Below, in pieces: positions 22,402-35,380 of a DNA stretch of 64,000 nt. The number at the start of each line of letters is the position of its first letter. Position 1 is the first letter of the stretch. Location of the stretch: assembly GCA_001600455.1 (NCBI GenBank), contig BCKC01000003.1:3842978-3906977 (forward strand). The letters run 5' to 3'. Both the position numbers and the translations under genes were made by a program. The DNA is from Endocalyx cinctus. Its lineage: Eukaryota; Ascomycota; Sordariomycetes; Amphisphaeriales; Apiosporaceae. The notes below the pieces were generated by a model that was not told the origin of the DNA, did no database searches, and was given only the letters and a program-made list of their open reading frames with translations.

Positions 22402-23416
22402 ATGGGTTCCGTAACCGCAAACGCCTCGGCCTCCCTGCCGGCCCTTCGCACTAGCCCCAAGGCCATCTTCTTCACCGATTTCGACGGCACCATCACGCTG
22501 CAGGACAGCAACGACTGGATGACGGACAACCTAGGGTTCGGGACCGAGCTGCGGCGGCAGGGGAACCAGGACGTGCTCCTCGGGAAGCGGAATTTCCGCG
22601 ACAGCTTCCAGGACATGATGGACAGCATCAACGTCCCCTTCGACCGCTGCATAGAGCTGCTGTTGCAAAACGTCCAGCTCGATCCCAAGTTCAAGGAGTT
22701 CCACGTCTGGTGCAAGGCTAACAACGTTCCCATCGTCGTCCTCAGCGGCGGCATGCAGCCCGTCATCCGCGCCTTGCTTTCTCACCTCCTCGGCGGCGAG
22801 CAGGAAATCGCCGATATGCAGATCGTCAGCAACGACGTCAAGGTTCGCGAGGGAAAGTCTAGCATCAACGAGGAAGGTGGCTGGAATATTCAGTATCATG
22901 ACGATAGGTAAGATTCTTGAGCATTTGTCTTCAGATGCACTTCTTCCAATAAGAATCGGTTGACTAAAGTTTGCGATTGTTAACTCGTAATAGCATCCAC
23001 GGTCACGACAAGTCCCTCGAGATCAGGCCGTACGCTGCGCTCCCCGAGAGACCCATCATGTTTTATGCTGGTGATGGCGTATCTGATCTATCTGCTGCCA
23101 AGGAAACGGATCTCCTATTTGCTAAAGCTGGGCGAGGTTAGTTTTTTTGTCTTCTGCTATTTGTTTATTTATCCTCCCTTTACTTCTACCACAGATGCTA
23201 CTGTATCCCAATATACGTATAATGGAGGCAAGGACAGGTATTGGAAGAAGAAATTGACTGACAACGTATGAAATCCCCACAGATCTGGTTAACTACTGCG
23301 AGAGGGAAAAGATACCTTTCACTGTCTTCAACGACTTCGGTGACATTCACAAGATCGTTGTCGACGTTGTGGAGGGTACGATGAGCGTCAAGGATGCCGC
23401 TACCGGAAGGGGTTGA
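22402..23416 (+). CDS. HAD-superfamily phosphatase (phosphoserine/MtnX-like)
   Basis: Three exons give 260 aa; introns are 22908-22993 (GTAAGA) and 23137-23282 (GTTAGT), both ending AG and phase-consistent. HAD motif I is FFTDFDGTI with nucleophile Asp26 and acid Asp28. Motif II is VVLSGG. The motif III Lys is probably in the segment before the first intron, and motif IV is MFYAGDGVSDLSAAK. The small alpha-helical cap (DRCIELLLQNVQLDPKF) places it in subfamily IB, with 2,3-diketo-5-methylthio-1-phosphopentane phosphatase and phosphoserine phosphatase as relatives. The substrate is not determined by sequence. It is conserved and GC-rich, with an AAAATGG start context at 22402. It is divergent from SHE9. 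Confidence 0.88.
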
Positions 23417-24002
23417 TTGAATTAAAAGCAAATATAGAAATATGAACGTCTAGATGAAGCAAAAAGCAAAATTATTTTCTTCCAGAATTTTGGTTTATAG
23501 AGAAGAAGAAAGGATAAAGGAAACCATAACCTCGTCATTGAATTGACATAGAAGCACAGATAGACTTTCATAATATCAAATCTTTCGATTGGATGATAAT
23601 ATTCTTATTTTGCTTTTGATTCCTTGTAATATATTGAAACCCAAGTCTAAGCTATATAGTACCTATTTTCCATATTAATATTCAGATTTATTCTTTAGCT
23701 GATTTAAACTTAACCGAACTTTTCTCAAAAGCTTCACTCGGTTCATCTTCTTTTTTCCTGGCCCCTTTTCATACCATCAAGGCGTGAGTCCCACATGATA
23801 GATAGGAGGTAATAAGTAACCTGAGCACATTTTAACCCTTTAACCGTTACTCCCCCCAGGGAGTTGTCCCTTAAAAAGTAGCACCCTAAAGCCTGGCAAA
23901 ATCCAACCTTGTGCTCCTTTAAACAATCCTCAAAATTCAATCACACGCTCACACACTTCTCACCAGCAAAAGAAAAGACACATGGGAAAAAAAATATCAC
24001 TT
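23417..24002. other. Convergent intergenic region
   Basis: AT-rich tail-to-tail spacer between the phosphatase and the MFS gene; presumed 3' UTRs. No feature seen. Confidence 0.5.
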
Positions 24003-25549
24003 TTAATCAGACCGCTTCCTAGCGTTCGGCTGGCCGAACCAGCAAAGCAGCATGACGCCAAAAAGGCCTATAGCGATAGGATGCAGGACAAAAGTACCGG
24101 TAGCCTGGGCCAAGAGACCCGTGGTGAAGGGCGCGACGGCGCCGCCGGAGGAGCCGAAAGCGCTGATGACGCCGAGGCCGCTGGTCTGCTCGCGGCGGGA
24201 GAGGTTGCGGGTGAAGACGGCGGCGGCGCAAGGGTAGACGGGGCCGAGGAGGAGGCCGACGATGGCGAGGGAGACGGCCTCGCCGACGACGCTCGGCACG
24301 AGCCAGACGAGCAGCTGAAACACGGCGGCGCCGACCACGATCAGGCAGACGAACCGCTTCTCGCCCAGGCGCTGGCCCAGCGGCGAGAGCGCGAACCGCC
24401 CGATCGTGATCCCGCCCCAGAATCCCGAAGTAACGTACCCGACCGAGGAAGGGTTCCCGTTCCGGGTCGCGATCAGGAACGAGATCACCCAGCCCGAGAT
24501 CGAGACTTCGGCGCCTTGGTACGCGAAGATGAAGAGAGCGCCTAGGACTACCACTTTGGAGTGGAAGGCGGACAGCATCGCGGATACCCTGCCCTTACCG
24601 CTATTACTTTCGGCGGCATCGGCGCCGTGGGAGAGAACCTGGTGCAGCATAGCCGGGCTAAGCTCCTTTTCGTAGTTCCAAAATGACCAGGTGGAGAAGC
24701 AGAGGCAGAAGAGGGCGAAGCCGAGAGTCAGGAGATAGTACCGGGACCAGGTGGCACCCGTCGAGACGATGCTAGTGGCAACTATGGGGCCGATGGTTCC
24801 CCCGACGCCGTAGCTACCGTGCATAGCGCCGAGCATGGTGGTGCCGTTCTGCAGGTTCGCGCAGAAGACGTTCCCGAGGGCGAGGGTCTGCGCGAATCCG
24901 AAGCCGATGAAAAAGAACCCCAGCACCACGGAAGGGAAGGGCGCGCCGGCGATGAGGGGGATAAAGCCCAGCGACATCAAGAAGGTGGATAGGCCGAGGG
25001 TTCGGGCGCGCCCGAGGCGTAGCTGGATCGTGTCGACGAAGGGCGCAGCTATGATGAAGCCTAAGGCGTTGCCGACGAAAATTAGCGAGACAATGGCATA
25101 GCCGATGTTGTAATACCTGAAATTAATTTAGTCAGCAAAGGAACTTCAAACGAGACTCGCCCAAAGATGACATTTTTAATAAGAAAAAGAACTTACGTTT
25201 CCATATACGGGATCAAAGCACCGGGAGCGGAATCCGTCAGACCGCCCATCAAGTTTATCAAGCAGCAAGATGCGAGCCTGTACTTGTTCATGGGCGGGTT
25301 GTTGAGGCTGGGAAGGACCTCGACAAGATTAGCGGGCTCGGCGGGAGTGCCGGGAAGACTGAGCTCAAGATCCCTCTCCTCCGGTGGAGTGGGGGGGCCG
25401 GACGGAGGAAACGATCGCAGCGGCGCTAGCTCGATCGCATCGTCCTGCTGAGGAACGGCGGGGTAAGTCCTCGACACGACCCTCTGTGGAGCTTGCGGAA
25501 GTGAGTTCGATTGAACTTGCACGAGACTTCTAAGCATTGTGGACTCCAT
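24003..25549 (-). CDS. MFS transporter, FucP/BSC6-like
   Basis: Two exons give 488 aa; the intron is 25117-25196 (GTAAGT...TTTCAG). A long Pro-rich cytosolic N-terminus (~90 aa) precedes the first segment, which includes INLMGGLTDSAPGALIPYME. About twelve membrane segments follow; GNALGFIIAAPFVDTIQLRLGR is the signature loop between segments 2 and 3. The second half begins after a Ser/Gly-rich central loop. The motif GFGFAQTLALGNVFCANLQNG and the AYQGAEVSISGW segment match fungal relatives of sugar/H+ symporters and yeast BSC6. Direction and substrate are unknown. The coding DNA is GC-rich. Alternative downstream ATGs exist at codon 5 only, so the start is secure. Confidence 0.85.
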
Positions 25550-27174
25550 GTTCTCTGTTTAGGTAAGTACAACTGCTACACGGCGGGAGATGGTTGTTTC
25601 TGGCTAGGCAACGAACTGCCTCTGGATTCAAGGTTCAGAAGTGTGCGCAATCGATATTTCTTTCTACGATCCAGAAATAAGGAAAATGGTAAGAAATTCT
25701 ACAGGAAATGAGAAAAGGAAAACGTTCAGGGCGATGGAATTAAACCAGAAGGTAAGATTTTAAGAAGGGTGAAAAAAGGGAAATGAGAGGTCCCCTCGTT
25801 CAAATTCTTCTGATTTTATAAATTTTTTCCCGAGATAACTCTTCATTGATACAATTTTTTCCCTCTTCTCGTGATACTGGAGAAGAATCGGACCTATTTC
25901 CCCACATCTAACTCACCATGCTGCAGACGGTGTGTAAGCCGGTGCAAGATAACTGGATGTAATGATATCTCGACCCAGAGCGATGACGGCGGACCCTAGA
26001 TGGGAAAAGCTTACCTAGGTATCAAAGCTGTTGGTCTGAGGTCGGAGTCTTATTAGCCCACTCATTGCACTATGATACGGAAATAAGTATATGATAAGAA
26101 CCCCATCGTAAGAATTTTCACGTGCGCCAGTTGTGTGAATACCCGTGGACGATAGTTGTCGGGTGGGTTGGGCATGTTGAGTTGACTATAAGTGGCAAAA
26201 CCCCAATCCAGTTAAACTACCCAATTGCGTAATGTACGGATTTGGATACTCCGCCATTTAGTATGTGTATTACTAATAGGGTATAGGAGATGCTGAAAAT
26301 GGGATAATTAATATTGATATATGGATATTCTTATACCCTATGAATCAAGTTCGTGGATCCAGAAATAAAAATGACTTCTTAACGCCTTGAAAACCTTGAT
26401 ACTTCGTTCTTGATACGTGTACATATCCATGGATGTATACATGAATAAAATGCGTATCTCTACTATATAGGTAATAAACCAATATGCGACTTGTTCATCA
26501 ATATAAAAATATTATGACTCAAGAAAGGAGCTCCATGTGATTTTAAATATGGAAAAGCCTAGCAACAAGCTAGAGAGTTTCGGTTCCTAAAACAAGAATC
26601 CTCATGAAATACAATACTGGTTCAAGTAATACGATATATCAATACTTGGAGTCGATATCCGATAGGACTTTTTAGCTGTAAGGCTATCCATCTCCCTAGC
26701 CCCAGATACCATCAGGAAGAAGATTTTTCCTTGCGTTCGTAACTCTCACATTTGATTATCATCGTCAGATTATATGTTGCTTTCTACCACCAGAGAGGAA
26801 GGTAGAACTTCCTAGTTCACTCTTCCCGTCATCATGTATGACAGCTAATGATTCATTACGATTTTTTATTACGATGTTGAACATCCTCATACGATTGATT
26901 CCCATTGAATATCGACACAAAAGGTACAGATGAGAGCTGAAGTCAGCGCGGGGCTCGCGAGGATATTGCCCTTACCGCAGTGGATCCGCTGCATTTTCTG
27001 TAGCTGCCGTATATACTCCACGACCTTACCCCTCGTATCCTTGGCTACATTCCTACTGGGAAGACTGGTTGGGGTCTGTGGACGGTCGGATGGTCGTTTA
27101 TATGCTGATGGTATGGTTACAACGTACCACTACCCTTATAAGCTATGAAGTAATCATAAAAAGAAAGCCATAAG
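25550..27174. other. AT-rich intergenic region
   Basis: About 1.6 kb between divergent MFS and nitrilase genes. No domain was found in any frame; a 72-codon plus frame at 26930 is not convincing. Long stretches of TATA/ATAT composition. Confidence 0.5.
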
Positions 27175-27183
27175 TATATAAAG
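27175..27183 (+). promoter_or_regulatory. TATA-box-like element upstream of the nitrilase
   Basis: TATATAAAG lies 96 bp before the nitrilase ATG, followed by a CT-rich stretch (TCTCTCTCC) near the start. This is a plausible core promoter; no transcript data. Confidence 0.4.
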
Positions 27184-27278
27184 CCCTGAGGAATAGTGAA
27201 TTATTTATAAAATAAACTTCAGCATCTCTCTCCTTTTCATCTCCTCGTCGTTATTTACGACCGGAAATTCTCTCGACT

Positions 27279-28375
27279 ATGGCTCCTACTTTCCTAGTTG
27301 GCGTGACGCAAGCTGAACCGGGCTGGATCAATCTCTCCGAGTCGGTCCAGAAGACATGCGACCTGATTGAGACGGCGGCAGATAGCGGGGCAAGAATTGT
27401 CGCATTTCCCGAAGTTTGGATCCCAGGTTATCCAGCATGGATCTGGTTAGTGATATTTGTTTTATCTTTCGATACCATGAATCAATATGCTCCTGCGTAT
27501 CAATTTTCCTGTTATCTAACCTAATCTTCTTTATCGCAAATGGAAGGGACCGTCCCATGGATCTCGAGTTGCAGACGAAGTATATCTATAATTCGCTGCC
27601 CCTAGACTCGCCCGAGATGGAGCGGATCAAAGCGACGGCCAAGGAACGGTCGATCGCCGTCGTCGTCGGGTTCTCGGAGCGCACATCTTCCAACAGCCTC
27701 TACATCGCGCAAGCCATCATCTCGCCTCAGGGGGAGATGGCGCTGCACCGGCGCAAGATCAAGCCGACGCACATGGAGCGGACCATCTTCGGGGACGGGT
27801 CGGGCGCCGACCTGACCAGCGTGGCCGAGCTCGACTTCGGCGATCCCGTGGGAAAGCTCAAGGTCGGCTGCTTCGCGTGCTGGGAACATACCCAGCCGCT
27901 CCTGAAGTACCACGGCGCGTCCCAGGGCGAGGCCGTACACGTCTCCATGTGGCCCCCCCTCGACCCTTTCACCGGGGTCGACCACCCGGGCCTGTGGAGC
28001 ATGACGGCCGAAGGGTGCCAAAACCTGTCTCAGACGTACGCCGTCGAGAGCGCCGCGTACGTGCTCCATTGCACCTCGGTCTTCGCCGAGAAGGGGATCG
28101 AGGCTATGCGCACCCAGAACGCGCCCATATACTCGCGGCCCGGAGGCGGTCGGAGCTGCGTAATAGGCCCGGATGGTAGGCGCTTGACGGAGCCGATGGG
28201 CGACGGAAAGCCCGAGACCGAGGGTATAGTATACGCGGACCTAGACCTGACCAAGATCGTCTCTACGAAGGGTTTCTTGGATACCGTAGGTCATTATAGC
28301 AGACCAGACTTGTTGTGGCTAGGCGTCGATAAAGAGGAGAAGAAGGTCGTTGTTCATAGGAATAGGGAACAGTGA
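27279..28375 (+). CDS. Nitrilase / cyanide-hydratase family enzyme
   Basis: Two exons give 331 aa; the intron is 27446-27546 (GTTAGT...GGAAG), splitting the codon of Trp56. The Glu-Lys-Cys triad is visible: Glu45 in [11 protein letters not shown], Lys126 in HRRKIKPTH and Cys167 in FACWEH. The sequence [18 protein letters not shown] is the usual dimer/active-site helix. These enzymes hydrolyse nitriles to acids plus ammonia, or hydrate cyanide to formamide; fungal cyanide hydratases run ~350-370 aa, so this one is on the short side with a trimmed tail. It could help detoxify plant cyanogens, but sequence alone does not separate cyanide hydratase from aryl or aliphatic nitrilase. Strongly GC-rich coding region. 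Confidence 0.88.
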
Positions 28376-31300
28376 TTGAAGCCAGAAAATTAAAAAAGGG
28401 GTAGAAGAGGGGAAGTTAGCCATATACTTGAGTCTTACAGTTTCGCCAATGTTAGGAAGTTATTGCTACTTAATAATCTGAGTTTGGGAATTCTTAATTG
28501 GATGTGCAGAAAGTCCACCATCGTCAATAACTCTCGTTACTTCTAGAAATACTGCATAAATAATTTGTAGGAAAGGGAGAAGGCGACAGATAAAAAAAAA
28601 AATGGTTAGACGTATACAGAAGCCACATATAAAAATCATGGATCTGAAGGGGCCCGTAGACTCAAGGCATCACAAGGTCATCAAAGTCAGTAAACTGGTG
28701 TCCTGCCTATAACTTACCAAGTCGAGTCAGGCGCTTAATCAATTACATTACAATTTCGAGACCGAACTCTTCAGAAAGCATCTTCTGGCACAATATAAGG
28801 TGTCGTAGGAACCAGTATTTAGAGGCCGTTTAAGTAGGTCTCCAGACTAGATCTTGCGAATTCCCTTTCACCAAGGACATCTGCGAAATCGGCCAGCATT
28901 TAGGAGACATTGCAGGAATATGCCAACTAGATTATGTTAGTAATCTCTTTCCAACAATAACTGTAATCAGTGAAAGATCAAAACAAGCGTGCTGGAATAA
29001 AGAAAGAAAATATATAGCAATAATAAACAGGTGATTGATTGCTTGTCATATATGATAATTTCCATTGAGAACCAGTGGATTGTGTTGAATTAATTTCGAC
29101 CTTCTCCTCGAGACGATGGAGACATATAGGCTTTCCCTTTCGAAGCAGGCGTACCATTCTTTCCGTAATATAAAAGTTCAAGCATGGAATCTGATATCAA
29201 GTTGACTCCAACATTCTCAGCAGCTGTGAGCTCTTTCCACATCTATAGCTCCTGTTCTCAAGGAAGTTGAGACCAGTTAACGGAGTTAGCTGTAAAAGAG
29301 TGTTATGAGTATGAGAGAGTGATAAGGGGTAAAAGGATCTTGCGATGTTAATAATAGAAATGAAAAACAGATGTACCATGTAAGCAGTCAAATTTATAAT
29401 ATCGAGAAATTTCTTATTAATTAGAATTGCTATTAGGTGTGTCTATCTGCCTTTATATATGCCTTAATTAGGCTTTGTCTAAAAGATGATATTGAAACTT
29501 TTTCTACTCCGCATAGTATTTAATCATTCTATAAGTATACGGATTATATAATAAGTAAATTTAACCAATTACTGGTGATTCATTGCATGACGACGAAGGA
29601 ACTATTTTCTCAAATGAACCCTGTGGTCCTCTGGCGGTTTCGGCGCGAAGATTTATAAGTGTGACTCAGCGGTAACAAAATACATGAGGCAGCTCTACTC
29701 AAGAGCATTATCAAGAAAAGAAATATCAATGGTCCTCGATGGGTAGAGAGTCCGTGGGAATAATGCACGACTTTGTAGCCACACGCCCAACTAGTTGTGG
29801 CTGGATACATAGCTACAGCCAGGCGGATGACGCATGTTCAAAATTATCCCTGTCATCGACTATGGCTCTCTCATAAAGGGTACTTTCTCGATGTGAAATG
29901 TGACGATGAATCAGATGTTCGAGACTTCTGTACAGACCGTTACCCAAAACGAACACTTACATGCCTGTTCAAAAAAAAAAAGTGACTCATCTATAGGATC
30001 CAGAAACTACAATTCCGTGGTTCACTTGGCAATATTTTCTATTGCGGCCCAAGTGCTTTAGTGTAGGGTAAGCGTTCCGGCGTAACACTTGCCGAAAACG
30101 AGAGCTGGGCTGGTGCTAAAGACGAACGTTGAGAAACCTCATTTCTAGGCACCCGTCGGAATCTCTAGACAGTGCTCGTACGAACAATGATTTCGACCGG
30201 TGATGCTCACACCGTATAAACTTCTACACGAAGACAACATCTAGAGCAGCTGTCAGTGATTGGCGTTTTGTGCCAGCATACCAAGGCTTCCTTCTTATCA
30301 TGTTAGAGGGCACTGCTTACAGTACGTAAATAAGCACGATAGACCTTACAACCCATACTGGAAAATGACTGCCTGGGATAAGCAGCAATTTTCCATCGTA
30401 CGAAGATCAACGTGAGCCAACAATATTAGCAATGAAAAAAATAAAGAGAGCTGTACGGAGTAGTTAAAAATAAAATGGTAGTTATATTACAATATTGAGC
30501 TAACTGTATTAGGACTAGTCCATCCCTATCCAAAAGTAAGGCTGCACAGGTACTTCAGTACTTTATATAGTATTCATTACGGAGTATAGATATGTTGCAT
30601 CGAAAAGGAGATGTCTGCCCGAGGTCGCAAGCTATTTCAATGAGTTCAGTATAGCCTATAGGTGAAAGTATGATGAAGGTAAAAACAGAAATGATTCATT
30701 AATTAGATCACTTTCTGTGGTCCACTCGCCTCGGGAGCTACAGTAGTATACACAGTAGGTGTTGCTCGGAAATTGTGGCCCTAACCGCTCCTTTCGTGTA
30801 CATATAGTATCAGAGTGGGTGCTATGTAGAGAACATGGGGGCTGGCCGGAAGATCTTATGGGGTATCATGGTATCCCAGTAATACGGTTCCGGGGGGTTG
30901 AAACAGTTAGCTATATCTAAAGTCTTGGTTTAGCATCAACCCTAGCATGATTCACTCGAATTAATAATAAAAATAACAAAAAGAAATTTCTGTTAAATTC
31001 TTTACCTGCGTATACATACTCTGTACGTGGTATACAAGTCTTCCTCTCACTTTCGCCATACTAGAATACCAAAAAATAAAACGGTAAGTGGGGCCTCTTA
31101 CAACTGAGTTCTTGTGCTCTCATATATATACACGTACCACGTACACTATACTATGAAGACAAGGGTTTATATAAGTTCGCAAGACCGATGGCATATTATT
31201 AACCTTATACGAACCATAATATCCATAACCTTATCTCGTTTGGTTCACGGATACGTGTCCTTGTATATTAGCATATGTAAGAAAGGAGTACGGAATACTG

Positions 31301-33919
31301 CGGTAGTGTAGTAGTATAATACTACATAATAGTATGGAGATCATTATGATCGCCGCATATAACCTAGTGTACTGGGTCTTTCGATCTAGATAATGATGAA
31401 ATCTGTTGAAGAATTTTAGGCTCCCCAGTCATATAATACCCTGTATTATGAATAGGGGCTCACTATACCTATCTCGTCTGCTCATCTGCCCATGCCATGA
31501 AATACGTAAACCACCATCGATAATTTTTCTTTATTAGAAAAAATAAAAGAAAAAAAAAAAACTTCTATGATAGCGTAATGAATAGGACGAAAATAGACTG
31601 AACACCTACCATATCTAGTAGCGGGTTGCGAGAGGTGATCCCATGGGTCTTGAAAAAAAAATTTTTTTTTCTACCCTGGTGATGTGATTTCAAGTACCCC
31701 TCCCGAAACTCAGCAGGCATGCAAGGGAGGTATATAAGAGTCCGTCTCTGATTATCTTTCCATGCAGGGGTTCGAGAATCTCACTGGTTGATTCGTCTGA
31801 TTCCGAAGACCATCTACAATAGAAGGTGCACTTGGTAAAACAGTTCGAGCCCGAGCATCTGTCCTATCTGCATGTTTTGCATAACCGAGGAAACATCGGT
31901 TGAATGCTGACATGGTCGACGTACCGAGTCGTTATGCAGTATGCGACCCACGAGAAGGCCTTTCCTATTCATTCATAATCATGACGTTGACTATGCCGCA
32001 GAGGGACATCAGCGGGAGTCGATATTAAACTTGAATATCATACCATCAGTTATGTACGTCGACCGATGTCCAATGGTTTACACTCAAGGTAGAGAGTACT
32101 GAAGATGTTAATATCATGTGCCAAGAGCAAGTCCATAGGCTACCTGGATCTTCAAAATCAAGAACAAGGAAAGGGGCGGAAGTAAACTACCGAGAGTGGG
32201 ATGGACGACGTGCCTAAAGACCCATAAAATAAATCCTCACGGTCATGTCGGCAACATGGCCGCCATGGATGATCCGCAGCTCAAGGGCCCGCCTCTCCAA
32301 GTGTACGTATATACTATTACATATATACTACCCCAATGTACCTTACAGTCAAACTCAAGGATTACTCGCTGTAGGAACTGATAATACACCTTCTATTTTG
32401 GGGCACACATGGACGAGTTGTCGTAGCTTAAGCCCTGAGTGGGCAAGTGAAGTTCATTATGAATACGCGCATCTTTCAAACACAGCCTAGTCATGGAGAG
32501 CCTCGGTCTATCGAGTCCAGTGACATCAGCAACCAAGCGAATACGATAAACGTCGTAATGTGGATGGGGTTGTCCACAGGACTTGAAAAAGAAAATACAA
32601 CCAGGACCCCTGGACCTTTGGCCTCGCTTGATGCCTATTCCGAAATGAGGATACAATCCAGTAATCGCGAAATAGACCTCTAATTATGTAATCTCTTCCA
32701 AGGAATCACCCGAGACAGTACCAAAGATAACTCATAAATGGGCTGGTAGAGAGATGATATTCGTTGAATCAGAAGGTTAACCAGCCGACCCAGTCATTTC
32801 ACCCAGTACCCTGCGAGGCAGGTAAAAGCCGCCTTGGCTCAGGAATGTTGAGACAAACAGAACAAGAAAAAAGACGACGGCGGCATAAGAAAAAGCCTTG
32901 TCATAAATCCGGTACAAAAATAACTATATACAGTGCACGGAACGTACCAAATTGTCATCCCCGACGAAGGATTCAGTGGAGAGAAGAAGAGTCGGCTAGA
33001 CCCTGAACCATACACTTGGAGAATATTCAATATTAATTCCGCTAAAGAACTTCGGGACTTGTTACAATTCATAATCCATGCCGTAAGACACGCATATGTA
33101 CTATGGATAGGGGATCAAAGAAGGAAAGAATTTGTATTCTAAAAAAAAGAAAAGAAAAAAAAAAGGAGACATGATATACATGTCTAGTTACTGATGAAAT
33201 ATTCTCATGTGTCATCTTTAGCACTTACCTCCCATGGTCTCAAGATAGCTATCATGAAGGAAGAAGTTCGTATGATATCGGCCAGTTGCATGTGACCTAC
33301 TTACTTTTTCTGGGAGTCATTTTTCCAGTAAGCAAGCAGCAGGAAGCAGGAGGCAGGTGATCAAGAAAAACAGAGAAAAAAATCCTCATAGGCAATAACG
33401 AGAGACCAATATCCATATGTGACAATCTCTCTTTGACGAAAATGCTGTTGAGAGACGAAATTTTCGGCAAGCTTTTGTCACAGTTCCGACATCTATGATC
33501 TCAGAGTCATGGTAGGGTTTTCCTACTGCTGGCTTACCCTGGCCTTCTTATGCGATCTTCCTTATTTGTTGAACATGGTTTGAGATAGTGATTTTTCCTC
33601 GCTTTTTCTTGGCAAAGCCATCATCGGAAGGCTTAGACGAGAAGAATTGTTGACAATAAACCTAGAAGCAGGGTGTTGTCTTACAGTTCCTCCGCGTCTG
33701 TGCGGGTCCCGACAAGTCGGTTTGACAGAATATATAATGCCAATAGTAATATGGGGGATCCTCGAGGGTGGGTTTATATTGATTATTATTTTTGTTCTTA
33801 AAGTAGCGTTGCTCCCATCCCTGAAAACCTGAAAAACTTTCAAGTTCCAAGCCTTACATACATCCCCTCTCTTAAGCCTAAGTTGCTCTTGCATATACCA
33901 TATACCACATCAGATAATC
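28376..33919. other. 5.5-kb AT-rich gene desert
   Basis: No reading frame here carries a recognisable domain. The only coding-like stretch is at 32933-33142 (TYQIVIPDEGFSGEKK... ending RKEFVF), 69 codons without assignment. A/T homopolymers occur at ~31548-31560, 31654-31671 and 33141-33163. Composition suits decayed repeats, possibly affected by repeat-induced point mutation, but I cannot name an element. Confidence 0.5.
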
Positions 33920-35380
33920 ATGAGTGTCATAGAAGATATTCGAATTAAGCCTACAGACTGGGCTACGGCTCCAGAGGCAGAGAAATTCCACCTTTCCGAC
34001 ATAGACCATTTCATGCCCAAAATCTACGTTCCCATCGTCGAAATATTCGAGCTGCCAGCTCGCCTAGAGCGAGCCAAGGTGACCGAGAACATAGCCAATG
34101 GCCTAGCAGTCACGCTGAGCCAGTTTCCCATCCTGGCCGGCGGCCTCAACATGGACGCCAGCACGGGTCGGATGTGGGTGACCAAGAAGCGGGAGTCGTC
34201 GGTGGGCCTGCGCGTGAAGCACGCCGCCGACGGCGAGTTCCCGACCTTCGCCGAGTTCGAAGACCGCGACTTCCCCGTCCACCTGTTCAACGGGATCCTG
34301 CCCGAGTTCGTGACGGAGAAGCAGCTCTTCTCGCCCCTGGGCGACAACGGGGACGAGGACCTCGCCATCGCCACCTTTCAGCTCACCTTCATCCGGGGCG
34401 GCCTGATCCTCGGCGTGGCCATCCACCACAACTGCTCGGACGCGCCCGGTTGCGACGGCTTCCTCACGACCTGGGCCGAGAACTCGGCCGCCGCCATGCA
34501 CGGGACCCCGTTCAAGCTCGTCGACAAGGCGAGCCTCGACCGGACCCGGTTCGACGGCGCGAAGACCACGCCGGAGCGCTGGAAGGAGCTAGACCACAAG
34601 TTCCCCGTCATCGGGGACGCCGGCGGTCCCCCGCCCCCGCCCCCCGCCGGCTTCAAGATGCCCGAGATCAAGAGCCGCATGTGGCACTTCAGCAAGAGCA
34701 GCGCCGCCGCGCTCAAGCAGGCCTCGATGCCGGACGACTCGTGGGTCTCGACGTACGACTCCGTCATGGGCCTCCTGTGGAAGTGCATGGTCCGGGCGAA
34801 GCTGCCGCTGCTGGGACGCGACCTCGACGACGAGACCTGCATGGTGCACGCCCTCAACCGGCGGCAGCGGCTGAACCCGCCTCTGCCGGAAAGGTTCCTC
34901 GGAAACGCCGTGGCCTTGCCGAGGGTGGAGCCCGTGACGGTGCGGGAGATCCTCCGCGAGGGCAACTTAAAGCAGCAAGCGGCGGCGGTGCGGACCTCGA
35001 TCAACACGATCGACGGGGACTACGTAGCGGGCCTGTCGGATTGGATCGCGGGCTTGGAAGACCGTCGTTGGATCACCGTTAACATGGATTCGTTCATGGG
35101 CCTCGACCTGAGCGGCACAAGTTGGCAGATGATGAACCCTTACGAGAAGCACGACTTTGGCTTCGGAGTCCCGAAGGCTCTGCGCTGGCCTAACCCCTAC
35201 ATGGAGATGTTCGTCTTCGTCTTCCCGAGTCGTGCCGGCGTGAAGAAAGACTCGCACGAAGAGGGCATCGAGGTCTGCGTTTGCCTCGAAAAGAGCTGCC
35301 AAGACCGGTTGATGAAGGATGAAGAATTGCTGCGGTATGCGCAGCCACGCGGAAGTGAAGAGTGGATGGCATACAACTGA
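33920..35380 (+). CDS. BAHD-type acyltransferase (trichothecene 3-O-acetyltransferase-like)
   Basis: An intronless 486-aa protein. The catalytic HHxxxD is seen as HHNCSD (His170, Asp174), and the second family motif DFGWG appears as DFGFG (412-416). The N-terminal LSDIDHFMPKIYVPIVEIFE is typical of fungal members in which a charged loop precedes the first strand. The family moves acyl groups from acyl-CoA to hydroxyls or amines of small molecules; fungal relatives include Tri101/Tri201. Substrate unknown. The gene is very GC-rich with low-complexity PPPPPP at ~237-242, and borders the AT-rich desert on its 5' side. With the P450 3 kb downstream it could form a small tailoring pair, but no backbone enzyme is nearby. 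Confidence 0.87.
   Translation: MSVIEDIRIKPTDWATAPEAEKFHLSDIDHFMPKIYVPIVEIFELPARLERAKVTENIANGLAVTLSQFPILAGGLNMDASTGRMWVTKKRESSVGLRVKHAADGEFPTFAEFEDRDFPVHLFNGILPEFVTEKQLFSPLGDNGDEDLAIATFQLTFIRGGLILGVAIHHNCSDAPGCDGFLTTWAENSAAAMHGTPFKLVDKASLDRTRFDGAKTTPERWKELDHKFPVIGDAGGPPPPPPAGFKMPEIKSRMWHFSKSSAAALKQASMPDDSWVSTYDSVMGLLWKCMVRAKLPLLGRDLDDETCMVHALNRRQRLNPPLPERFLGNAVALPRVEPVTVREILREGNLKQQAAAVRTSINTIDGDYVAGLSDWIAGLEDRRWITVNMDSFMGLDLSGTSWQMMNPYEKHDFGFGVPKALRWPNPYMEMFVFVFPSRAGVKKDSHEEGIEVCVCLEKSCQDRLMKDEELLRYAQPRGSEEWMAYN

Noticed and set aside
34174..35082. 302-codon plus-strand frame with many Arg/Ala/Gly residues
   Set aside because: Shadow of the GC-rich acyltransferase in another frame; the acyltransferase has both catalytic motifs.
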